Positions 42,426-49,956 of a stretch of DNA of 64,000 bases are shown one piece after another. The stretch comes from Anaerospora hongkongensis (GTDB lineage Bacteria; Bacillota; Negativicutes; Sporomusales; DSM-15969). The stretch's first letter is position 1, and each line of letters opens with the position of its first letter. Below the pieces are notes generated by a model, which did no database searches, was not told the origin of the DNA, and was given only the letters and a program-made list of their open reading frames with translations. The translations under genes and the position numbers were made by a program. Location of the stretch: NCBI RefSeq assembly GCF_004339805.1, contig NZ_SLUI01000004.1, forward strand, positions 124,001 through 188,000. The letters run 5' to 3'.

Positions 42426-43298
42426 ATGCAAGGGAGATCCTTGTTAAGCTCAAGGCAGTTTCAGGAAAAACACCGGGATTTAGTAATGACACTACGAAAT
42501 GTATTCCAAAAGACAAGATATTCCGGACACGTTCCTATGCCGGAGGTAGAGGGCTTAGTTACAGGGGTTGAGGAACTAATCTATACAGTAGGCGTGCTCA
42601 ATCAAATAAAAAAGATTGTGATTAATAAAGAAGATTATACCTTTCGCCATTCCATTAATGTGGCAATCGTAGCCGGTTTGATGGGGAAATGGCTGGGCTT
42701 GGCCGAAGGGATTATTCAACAGCTAGTTCTTGCCGGCATACTGCACGATATTGGAAAAACGCAAGTTCCCTTATCAATCCTAAATAAACCTGGTGAGCTT
42801 AGCTTGACTGAAATGAATGATATGAAAAAGCACTCTGTGCTGGGATATCAATTGCTGCAAGAATATAAAGAAGTTCCTCAAATGGTTAAACTTTGGATTC
42901 TGCAGCATCATGAAAGGCTGGACGGCAGCGGGTATCCGGATGCCCGAGCTGGCGGCCAGATCAGCTATCATGCTCAAATGATTGCCGTCGCTGATATCTA
43001 TGATGCAATGACCTCTAACCGCGTGTACCGCAATGCCACCACCCCCTTTAGGGTGATTGAGGAGCTGTGTGCGGAAATGTTTGGTAAACTGGACCCTTAC
43101 GTTTGTACTACGTTTCTGAATAAACTCTATGAGTCGCTGATTGGCAATTCCGTACGATTAAATAACGGGACTGAGGGAACTATTATCCATATAGACTGCA
43201 TAAGAGGCACGAAACCACTTATTAAAACATCACAAGGGGATTGTATTGACCTGGAAAAAATAAAACAGCTTCAGATAGTAGAAGTCTATAGTATTTGA
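42426..43298 (+). CDS. HD-GYP protein, probable cyclic-di-GMP phosphodiesterase
   Basis: A 290-residue protein. A short N-terminal helical part (1-70) precedes an HD-GYP domain with all groups intact: FRHSINVAIVAGLMGKWLG, AGILHDIGKTQVP, HHERLDGSGYP, and VADIYDAMTSNRVYR. The C-terminal tail VRLNNGTEGTI is shared with the degenerate homologue encoded at 30659-31783. The ATG at 42426 has GAGGAGGAGG upstream, 15 bp after the EAL-HDOD stop. As the last gene of the operon it would remove what the cyclase makes, so the unit encodes both synthesis and breakdown of the messenger. Confidence 0.9.
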   Translation: MQGRSLLSSRQFQEKHRDLVMTLRNVFQKTRYSGHVPMPEVEGLVTGVEELIYTVGVLNQIKKIVINKEDYTFRHSINVAIVAGLMGKWLGLAEGIIQQLVLAGILHDIGKTQVPLSILNKPGELSLTEMNDMKKHSVLGYQLLQEYKEVPQMVKLWILQHHERLDGSGYPDARAGGQISYHAQMIAVADIYDAMTSNRVYRNATTPFRVIEELCAEMFGKLDPYVCTTFLNKLYESLIGNSVRLNNGTEGTIIHIDCIRGTKPLIKTSQGDCIDLEKIKQLQIVEVYSI

Positions 43299-43318
43299 GG
43301 ACTAGAAGATTACAAAAA

Positions 43319-43370
43319 GAGGGCGCGCAAAATGCTTAATGAAAAGCAAATGCGACGCCCTCACTTCTTT
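43319..43370. terminator. terminator between the cyclic-di-GMP operon and the convergent LysR gene
   Basis: GAGGGCG (43319-43325) pairs with CGCCCTC (43356-43362), with inner GCTT/AAGC pairing, then TTCTTTG. It sits between converging genes and can work both ways. Confidence 0.8.
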
Positions 43371-43383
43371 GTATAAACGATAT

Positions 43384-44259
43384 CTAGGGAAAGAATGTTT
43401 TAAAGTTAATTGATTTGACGCATTTAACAAACGCATTTACGACATTTGTTTCTATGGCCGTATTTTGATAAATCATCCAAGTCTGCCGTAAAATAGGCTT
43501 GCCAGCCTTATCGGTTATGATGTATTTATACAAATTATCGCTTTCATTGACGAGAATATCAGGGAGAAAGGCATAGCCAAGGCCATTTAAAATCATTTCT
43601 TTACAGATATCAACCCGGTCGACATTCATGCTGATTAATGGCGGCACAGGATAAGTTTCGCGCCACCAATTGTCGATTAAGGCTTGAATTGTAGGGTCAG
43701 TCTGGTAATCAATGCGCGGCAGCTGCGGGAGATCCATAATGTCAAAAGGTTCTTTAGAGGCTATGCATATCGCCTCGTCAAAGAGTAAATGTTTTTCACC
43801 ATTCCAACCGGAGGCACCGCGAATAAAGCCAACCTGGATATCCTGTTTATAGAGTAAACTGAAAATATCTTTGCTTCTTGTTGTAGTAACTTTAAATTCA
43901 ACGTTAGGATAATTATTTTTAAAAACTTTTAAAAGACCAGGAAGACGATGCTTGGTAAAAACGTGCGCCGATCCCAGGCGCAGCGTACCGGTAACTGCAT
44001 CTTCCATATTTAATAGATCATCTTTTAATTGGCGAAATTGTACCAGCATGGCATCCGCTGCTTTGGCCAGATATTCTCCCTGAGGTGTGAAGTGGACACC
44101 TTTGCTGGCTCGCTGGACAATCGTAACGCCGAATTCTTCTTCCATATGACGCAAGCGGTGAGTAATGGCAGGTTGGGATAGAAACAATGTTTGGGCTGCT
44201 TTGGTTATATTTTTCGTATGAAACAGAACCTTTAAAATTAGCCAGTCTTGAGTTTCCAT
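43384..44259 (-). CDS. LysR-family transcriptional regulator (first of two paralogues)
   Basis: A 291-residue LysR regulator. The N-terminal HTH is ITKAAQTLFLSQPAITHRLRHMEEEFG (about 18-44), then a linker helix and two-lobed effector domain containing VEFKVTTTRSKDIFSLLYKQDIQVGFIRG. I take ATG 44259 (METQDW) because it lines up with MDERDW of its neighbour; an ATG three codons earlier is possible. It shares motifs such as FKVTTT, VGFIRG, DNWWRE and ISMxVDRVD with the LysR protein encoded at 44927-45796, so the two are duplicates. Location next to citrate lyase genes suggests control of citrate use, inferred from context only. Confidence 0.88.
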   Translation of the reverse strand: METQDWLILKVLFHTKNITKAAQTLFLSQPAITHRLRHMEEEFGVTIVQRASKGVHFTPQGEYLAKAADAMLVQFRQLKDDLLNMEDAVTGTLRLGSAHVFTKHRLPGLLKVFKNNYPNVEFKVTTTRSKDIFSLLYKQDIQVGFIRGASGWNGEKHLLFDEAICIASKEPFDIMDLPQLPRIDYQTDPTIQALIDNWWRETYPVPPLISMNVDRVDICKEMILNGLGYAFLPDILVNESDNLYKYIITDKAGKPILRQTWMIYQNTAIETNVVNAFVKCVKSINFKTFFP

Positions 44260-44420
44260 ATTGATCATCTGCCTGCTTTCATTGGTGTTATTCTATTTTG
44301 TTATGGCTGAATATTCAAAGCCATTATTTTTTATATTTGACAATTTACTATAAAATAATTTTAGAAGAATTATGATTGAGTGTCAAATGTAGCTGGCCTA
44401 TATTGGAATGGAGAAAAAGT

Positions 44421-44897
44421 ATGAATAAGCTTAGTGCAATGAGAATAGTAATCGAATGCTTAGAGCTCTTTTTACAAGAGCCCCGGGAAGTGGCCTTAAG
44501 AGATTTGGCATCGATGATGAACATAACGGAGTCGGCAATGATGCCGGTTGTTAAAGTCCTGGAAAACAAGGGCTATATAACGATTGATACCGATCATTCT
44601 ATGATCCGCCCGGGGTATAAGACTAATTACGGGCCATTGGTTCCACAGGGGGGACAAAAAGGAGTAAATGAAACGACTCTCCTGAAAATCAAGGAAACCA
44701 TTAGAAAAATTCCCGCTGATCTCGATTTTAGCTCCAGTGAATTTGCGGTACTGAGCGGGCTGTCGCGAGTCACAGCGCGACGGTATTTAGAATTCTTAGT
44801 TACGAATGGCATACTAAGCAAAGGAAATAAGCACGGAGAAGTAGGGCGGCCGATTAATAAATACAGGGTGATTGATAAACAAGTAAACCACGCATGA
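44421..44897 (+). CDS. stand-alone DpiA/CitB-type HTH regulator
   Basis: A 158-residue protein with two winged-helix parts. The first (about 5-60) resembles a generic wHTH (LRDLASMMNITESAMMPVVKVLENKGYI). The second (about 85-150) matches the C-terminal DNA-binding domain of CitB/DpiA/DcuR response regulators: LSRVTARRYLEFLVTNGIL followed by EVGRPINKYRV. The receiver domain those proteins have is missing, so it is not phosphorylated in the usual way. The ATG at 44421 follows GGAG. Placement beside a citrate lyase operon fits a citrate regulator. Its last codons form one arm of the terminator that follows. Confidence 0.78.
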   Translation: MNKLSAMRIVIECLELFLQEPREVALRDLASMMNITESAMMPVVKVLENKGYITIDTDHSMIRPGYKTNYGPLVPQGGQKGVNETTLLKIKETIRKIPADLDFSSSEFAVLSGLSRVTARRYLEFLVTNGILSKGNKHGEVGRPINKYRVIDKQVNHA

Positions 44898-44926
44898 AGC
44901 TAATGCTTTAGACGTGGTTTACTTGT
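44879..44926. terminator. bidirectional terminator reaching into coding sequence
   Basis: ACAAGTAAACCACG (44879-44892) and its exact complement CGTGGTTTACTTGT (44913-44926) form a perfect 14-bp stem. The first arm lies in the last codons of the plus-strand HTH gene, and the second abuts the stop codon of the minus-strand LysR gene. Confidence 0.8.
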
Positions 44927-45796
44927 TTAGAGAGTATAAAAGTCGATGGGCTCCAGGAATTTAACAAAAGCTGTCACGGCATTGATATCCAGCAATTCCT
45001 TTTGATAAATCAACCAGGTTCTTCGAAGAATAGGATCATTATTTTTATTGGTAATTACTGTTTTATGTATAGCATCTGTATCATTTACGATCAAGCTAGG
45101 CATAATCGCAAAACCGTGACCGTTTAGCACCATATCCTTACAAGTATCAACACGGTCTACCTCCATACTGATTAACGGGGGGATTGTAAAATTCTCTCTC
45201 CACCAATTGTCAATTAATAATTGCGCAAATTCTTCCGAACGATAGCTGATCATCGGCAGGCGGGGGAGATCGCTGATTGCTATAGGATCAGTTGATGCGA
45301 TACACATAGGCTCTTCGAAGAGTAGATGTCTTTCAGCTGGCCAAGGGTAATCACCACGAATGAACCCCAAGTGGGCATCTTGGTTATTAACTAGGTTTAA
45401 TACCTCTTTGCTCCAGGTAGTGGTTACTTTGAACTCAATACGGGGATAGCTTGTTTTAAAGAGTTTTAAGAGGCGGGGGAGTTTGTACTTTGTTATATAA
45501 TGTGAAGCGGCAATCCGTAAAGTTCCCTGTACATCTTCATGCATATTCATAAGATGATCTTTTATTTCTCTCATTCGTCCCAGCATTTCTGTAGAGCATT
45601 TGGCGAGATATTCGCCCTGAGGCGTAAAATGAATGCCTTTACCGGCACGGTAGACCAACTTAGTACCTAAGTTGGTCTCGATTTGGCGTAGACGTGCGGT
45701 AAGTGCAGGTTGTGAAATAAACAAAGCTTGTCCCGTTTTTGTTATATTCTTTTTTTCATAGAGAATATGAATAATGAGCCAGTCTCGTTCATCCAA
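44927..45796 (-). CDS. LysR-family regulator, divergent from the citrate lyase operon
   Basis: A 289-residue LysR protein beginning MDERDWLIIHILYEKKNITKTGQALFISQPALTARLRQIE. The effector domain contains IEFKVTTTWSKEVLNLV and HLGFIRGDYPW. GAGG precedes the ATG. It is divergent from citD, with about 250 bp between, the arrangement typical of LysR activators and their targets (compare CitR of Bacillus, a LysR protein for citrate genes). A GATTT-N7-AAATC repeat in that gap is a possible binding site. It is a paralogue of the LysR protein encoded at 43384-44259. The effector may be citrate, but this is inference. Confidence 0.88.
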   Translation of the reverse strand: MDERDWLIIHILYEKKNITKTGQALFISQPALTARLRQIETNLGTKLVYRAGKGIHFTPQGEYLAKCSTEMLGRMREIKDHLMNMHEDVQGTLRIAASHYITKYKLPRLLKLFKTSYPRIEFKVTTTWSKEVLNLVNNQDAHLGFIRGDYPWPAERHLLFEEPMCIASTDPIAISDLPRLPMISYRSEEFAQLLIDNWWRENFTIPPLISMEVDRVDTCKDMVLNGHGFAIMPSLIVNDTDAIHKTVITNKNNDPILRRTWLIYQKELLDINAVTAFVKFLEPIDFYTL

Positions 45797-45918
45797 TAGA
45801 TATTCCTCACTTTGTGTCCATATGAAATGATTACATGCTGACTATAGAATGGATTCGAGATTAGGTTATTATTTCCTGTTATTAGCTAATTTCTTGAGAT
45901 CCATATAAATTTCTGATC

Positions 45919-45969
45919 GATTTCTATTGTAAATCTGAATTTTTCACAGATAGAGTTGTTAGTTATAAT
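45919..45969 (+). promoter_or_regulatory. citD promoter with LysR-type inverted repeat
   Basis: TTTTCA (45941-45946), 17-bp spacer and TATAAT (45964-45969) lie about 80 bp before citD. Just upstream, GATTT-CTATTGT-AAATC (45919-45935) is an inverted repeat of the T-N11-A kind bound by LysR regulators. The rest of the gap (45797-45918) is AT-rich with no gene seen. Confidence 0.55.
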
Positions 45970-46049
45970 GATGCCAGGAACAAATCGGATGCTTAATTCG
46001 GGTATCAATGACAAGACAAAATCATATTTGTGCAAAAGGGGGATTATTC

Positions 46050-46334
46050 ATGGCCAAATTACTCACAGCTGCTCAGGCGGGCACAGTTGAATCATCAGAT
46101 ATTCTTATAATGCTGGCTCCGGCTCAGGCAGGGACAGGAATACAGGTGGAGCTAGTCAGCCCTACTCTTCAGCAGTATGGTGAACATATTAAAAATTTGA
46201 TTGTGAAGACAGCATCTGCCCAGGGGATACAAGATGCAATCATACACGCAAACGAAAAGGGTGCTCTGGATTATACAATAGAGGCTCGGGTAAAGACTGC
46301 TATTCAGCGAGCCCTGGGCGAGAGGGGATTTTAA
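46050..46334 (+). CDS. citD: citrate lyase acyl carrier protein (gamma subunit)
   Basis: A 94-residue CitD. The N-terminal AQAGTVESSDILI contains the serine that carries the phosphoribosyl-dephospho-CoA group in this family. GALDYTIEARVKTAIQRA is the conserved C-terminal helix. The carrier takes acetyl and citryl groups between the alpha and beta subunits. The ATG at 46050 follows AAAAGGGGGA; 14 upstream in-frame codons lack a ribosome site. citE begins 1 bp after its stop. Prosthetic group attachment would be done by the CitX part of the fusion protein encoded downstream. Confidence 0.95.
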   Translation: MAKLLTAAQAGTVESSDILIMLAPAQAGTGIQVELVSPTLQQYGEHIKNLIVKTASAQGIQDAIIHANEKGALDYTIEARVKTAIQRALGERGF

Positions 46335-46335
46335 T

Positions 46336-47247
46336 ATGAGTAAGGAAAGGCTTCGCAGAACAGTTATGTACGCAGCCGGGAATAATCCCGGGCTAATACA
46401 GAATGCGGCTATTTATGGAGCTGACAGCGTAATATTCGATGTGGAAGACTCTGTATCGGTTGCAGAAAAGGACAGCGCCCGTCAACTGGTCTATCATGCG
46501 CTGAAATCTCTCAAGTTTCCTTGCGAAATAGGGGTACGGATCAACCATATCAGTACTCCTTGGGGCTATAAAGACTTAGAGTGTTTATTGCCTGCTAAAC
46601 CGGATTATATTCGGCTGCCTAAAGGGGAAAGCGGAGATGAAATTCGCGATATAGATAAAATTATTACCAAAGCGGAAGAAGAGTGCGGGTTTGAACCGGG
46701 AAGCATAAAAATTATGGTTTCAATTGAAAGTCCGAAAGGCTTGCGTAATGCCTATGAGATTGCTTCAGCAAGCCCCAGGATGATCGCTATTGCCATTGGC
46801 GGTGAAGATTTTGCCGCATCGCTGAAGACAGCAAAGACCAGGGGAAATACCATAACAGGCGGCAGAGAGCTTTATGTGGCGCGCAGTATGATCGTATTCG
46901 CTGCCAGGGAAGCAGGCATTCAGGCTATAGACTCGGTATTCTCCGATATGCGAGATGAAGAAACACTAATCAATGAAGTTGCGTTAGTCAAGGAATTGGG
47001 CTTTGATGGTAAATCCTGTGTAAATCCTCGCCAAATTGATATTATTCATCAGGTTTTCACTCCCTCTGATAAAGAAATTAATTATGCGCATCGAGTTCTT
47101 AATGTATTTAAGGAAGCGCTGGCCAATAATTCCGGTGTAATCGCTCTGGATGGAAAAATGATTGATATGCCTATGGTTATTCGAGCTGAGCGTGTATTAG
47201 CGATTGCCAGCGCAGCCGGTGTTTACCAGAAGGAGGAAAATATATGA
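46336..47247 (+). CDS. citE: citrate lyase beta subunit (citryl-ACP lyase)
   Basis: A 303-residue CitE of the HpcH/HpaI aldolase fold. Characteristic segments are RRTVMYAAGNNPGLI, SVIFDVEDSVSVAEKDSAR, VRINHISTPWG, the metal-binding MVSIESPKG and AIGGEDFAA. It splits citryl-ACP into acetyl-ACP and oxaloacetate with Mg2+. The ribosome site GAGAGGGG lies inside the end of citD, and the gene overlaps citF by 4 bp (ATGA), so expression of the three subunits is coupled. Length is normal. Confidence 0.95.
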   Translation: MSKERLRRTVMYAAGNNPGLIQNAAIYGADSVIFDVEDSVSVAEKDSARQLVYHALKSLKFPCEIGVRINHISTPWGYKDLECLLPAKPDYIRLPKGESGDEIRDIDKIITKAEEECGFEPGSIKIMVSIESPKGLRNAYEIASASPRMIAIAIGGEDFAASLKTAKTRGNTITGGRELYVARSMIVFAAREAGIQAIDSVFSDMRDEETLINEVALVKELGFDGKSCVNPRQIDIIHQVFTPSDKEINYAHRVLNVFKEALANNSGVIALDGKMIDMPMVIRAERVLAIASAAGVYQKEENI

Positions 47248-48791
47248 TTAATGCAGCAGGAAGGGAAATCCCGACTAGCATACAAGGTTATAAAAATATA
47301 ATACCCTACGCGAGTCCATTTGCAACTCATCCGGTAGCGGATGCGCGTAAAGCAGGCCCTAAATTGAAAGCGATATATCCAGGCACAAACAAACTACTGC
47401 AGTCAATTGAGGAAGCGATCGAAGCATCCGGGCTGCGGGATGGGATGACTATTTCCTTTCATCATGCCTTACGCAATGGCGATTATGTGATGAATGCCGT
47501 TATTAAAGCAATTGCCCAAAAAGGCATCAGAGGACTTACGCTGGCGCCCAGCTCTTTTTTGGATACAAATGATGAACTCATACCTTATTTCCAGCAGGGA
47601 GTACTGGTTAGTGCGCAAACGAGTGGACTTAGAAACAAACTGGGACAGTTCCTTACAACAAATAAAATCGGCACACCGACAATTCTTCGTACTCATGGCG
47701 GCAGGGTCCGTGCTATTGAAAGCGGCGAACTGAAGATTGATGTTGCTTTTATTGCGGCTCCGGCCTGCGATACCTACGGGAATATTAACGGCGTTGACGG
47801 ACCTGCTGCCTGCGGTTCCATGGGATATGCAATGGTGGATGCACGCATGGCTGATACGGTTGTTGCCATTACGGATAATTTAGTGGACCATCCGATTTGC
47901 CCGGTAAGCATTCCTCAGCATCAGGTTGATTTTATTGTCAAGATCGATTGCATTGGTGATCCCAAAGGTATTTCCACTGGTGCGCTGCGTTTAACATCCA
48001 ATCCGCGTGATCTGCAAATCGCAAAACTGGCTGCGAAAGTAATTGAGCGTGGCGGCTATTTCAAAGAGGGATTCGGTATGCAATTGGGCGCAGGGGCAGC
48101 TTCTGTTGCGACTGGTAAATATCTGAGAGATGTTATGATCCGTGATAAGGTAGCAGCAAGCTTTGCTATCGGGGGCATAGTCGGCCCGTTCTGCGATTTA
48201 CTGGATGAAGGATTAATCCGTACGCTATTTGATGTGCAAAGCTTTGATGCCCGCACAATCCAATCCATTCGTGATAACCCTAGGCATCAGGAATATGACT
48301 GCACCTTTTATGCTAATCCGTGGAATAAGGGACCAATGGTCAATAAACTGGACTATGTCGTTCTAGGCGCTACTGAAGTAGATGTGAACTTCAACGTAAA
48401 TGTAATGACTGACTCCAACGGAATTATGATGGGCGCTCTTGGCGGTCATCCCGATGCTTCAGCGGGAGCTAAATGTACGATTATCGTGGCTCCGCTGCTC
48501 AGAGGACGGTTGCCTATGGTCACTGATGCCGTACAAACCATTTCTACACCAGGCGAGACGGTAGACGTGATTGTTACAGATCGCGGCGTTGCGATAAATC
48601 CGAAGCGTTCTGATTTAATTGAAAATCTAAAAGGATCGGGATTGCCGCTTATGACAATCGAGCAGCTTCGTGATATGGCTTATGAGCTTGGCGGTAAACC
48701 AGAGCCTCTAAAAATAAGCGATGAAATTGTAGCAGTGGTAGAATATCGCGATGGTACAGTACTGGATGTAGTTAAGCGTCCCTTGCTGTAG
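47244..48791 (+). CDS. citF: citrate lyase alpha subunit (citrate:acetyl-ACP transferase)
   Basis: A 515-residue CitF. Recognisable stretches are ISFHHALRNGDYVMNAV, RTHGGRVRAIESGELKIDVAFIAAPACDTYGNINGV and VTDRGVAINPKRSDL. It exchanges acetyl for citrate on the acyl carrier protein to make citryl-ACP. Translation is coupled to citE through an ATGA overlap with AGGAGG just upstream. After its stop a perfect 19-bp hairpin separates it from citC, so the structural genes and the activation genes may be expressed at different levels. Confidence 0.96.
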   Translation: MINAAGREIPTSIQGYKNIIPYASPFATHPVADARKAGPKLKAIYPGTNKLLQSIEEAIEASGLRDGMTISFHHALRNGDYVMNAVIKAIAQKGIRGLTLAPSSFLDTNDELIPYFQQGVLVSAQTSGLRNKLGQFLTTNKIGTPTILRTHGGRVRAIESGELKIDVAFIAAPACDTYGNINGVDGPAACGSMGYAMVDARMADTVVAITDNLVDHPICPVSIPQHQVDFIVKIDCIGDPKGISTGALRLTSNPRDLQIAKLAAKVIERGGYFKEGFGMQLGAGAASVATGKYLRDVMIRDKVAASFAIGGIVGPFCDLLDEGLIRTLFDVQSFDARTIQSIRDNPRHQEYDCTFYANPWNKGPMVNKLDYVVLGATEVDVNFNVNVMTDSNGIMMGALGGHPDASAGAKCTIIVAPLLRGRLPMVTDAVQTISTPGETVDVIVTDRGVAINPKRSDLIENLKGSGLPLMTIEQLRDMAYELGGKPEPLKISDEIVAVVEYRDGTVLDVVKRPLL

Positions 48792-48797
48792 TTAGTA

Positions 48798-48845
48798 AAT
48801 TACCCCATTATAAGGGCAAATGATACCTTATAATGGGGTAATTTG
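48798..48845 (+). terminator. 19-bp perfect hairpin between citF and citC
   Basis: AAATTACCCCATTATAAGG (48798-48816) and its exact complement at 48827-48845 form a 19-bp stem with a 10-nt loop. No proper T tail follows (GTTAGTTAAG), so it may be a partial terminator, an mRNA-stabilising element or a processing site inside the cit operon. Confidence 0.6.
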
Positions 48846-48889
48846 TTAGTTAAGAGATTAGGATGCAGCTTGCAGAAAGGAGACAGGTC

Positions 48890-49936
48890 GTGGTGTGGAG
48901 TGAGTACGAAATTGAAGTTGTAAACCTGAAAGATGCCAACCGGTTTCGTCAAATAGAGGCGTTTTTAGCGGAATATGAGTTGTCTTTTGATGACAGCGTT
49001 GAATATACAATAGCAGTACGCCGAAGTGAAGAAATTGTCGGTACCGGATCGTTTTCCGGAGAGATTTTGCGCAATATTGCGGTTAGTGAGAAAGAACAAG
49101 GTGCAGGACTTACTTCGTTAATTTTGTCCAGTCTGATGCAAGAGCAGGCAAGACGGGGCCGAATGCATTACTTTATTTTTACTAAGCCAGCGAAAGCACA
49201 TTTATTTACTAATCTTGGCTTTACCGAAATAGCCCGGGATGAGCTTTATACCTCTCTCCTGGAAACAGGGTTAGGTTCAATTGAAAAGTACTGCTCAGCT
49301 GTTGTGCAGCAGGCTTCTTCTATTCGGGGCAAACGGGCGGCAGTCATCGTCAATTGCAATCCCTTTACCAAAGGGCATCAGGCCCTAATCCGAAAAGCCG
49401 CCGGAGAAAACGACGGAGTGGTTGTGTTCGTTGTGAGTGAAGATCAGTCGCTGTTCCCCTTTGCAGATAGAATAAAGCTAGTCCGGGAAGGGGTTGCCGA
49501 TTTAACGAATGTTGTAGTAGTTCCTTCAGGAAAGTATATGGTATCTTCCGCGACCTTCCCAACCTATTTCACACGGGAAGAAGAGCAGGTAATAGCGCAG
49601 ACACGGCTGGATGTGAACCTGTTTGCAACTCAGATTGCCCGCCGTATTGGCATTACCAAGCGATATATCGGGGAAGAGCCTGAGTGTCCGGTTACCAATG
49701 CATATAACAAAGCAATGCTCGATATCCTCCCTCAATACGGTATTGAGATTAGTGTGATAAAACGTATTGAAATCGACGGTGAAGTAATTAGCGCCTCGAA
49801 AGTACGTGATTTGATTAGGTTGAATAAATGGGAGGAAATTAAAAAAATAGTTCCTGATACTACGTATAGCTATTTAGTGGCACCTGAAACGAAATTAGTT
49901 TTAGAAAAAATACGCCACTCCCATTCACGTCATTAA
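48890..49936 (+). CDS. citC: [citrate (pro-3S)-lyase] ligase
   Basis: About 348 residues. The N-terminal third is a GNAT-like domain (TGSFSGEILRNIAVSEKEQGAGLTSLILS). The rest is a nucleotidyltransferase domain with NCNPFTKGHQALI and the late ISASKVRDLI. CitC uses ATP and acetate to acetylate the thiol of the citrate lyase prosthetic group, activating the enzyme. The start is GTG at 48890 or 48893, with AAAGGAGA at 48877-48884. An ATG at 48863 precedes that site and is rejected. It is in the same operon as citDEF and the citXG fusion. Confidence 0.92.
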   Translation: MVWSEYEIEVVNLKDANRFRQIEAFLAEYELSFDDSVEYTIAVRRSEEIVGTGSFSGEILRNIAVSEKEQGAGLTSLILSSLMQEQARRGRMHYFIFTKPAKAHLFTNLGFTEIARDELYTSLLETGLGSIEKYCSAVVQQASSIRGKRAAVIVNCNPFTKGHQALIRKAAGENDGVVVFVVSEDQSLFPFADRIKLVREGVADLTNVVVVPSGKYMVSSATFPTYFTREEEQVIAQTRLDVNLFATQIARRIGITKRYIGEEPECPVTNAYNKAMLDILPQYGIEISVIKRIEIDGEVISASKVRDLIRLNKWEEIKKIVPDTTYSYLVAPETKLVLEKIRHSHSRH

Positions 49937-49956
49937 AAGAGTTAGGAGCAAGGACT

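Noticed and set aside
49365..49735. two small minus-strand frames
   Set aside because: Antisense to citC with no ribosome sites.
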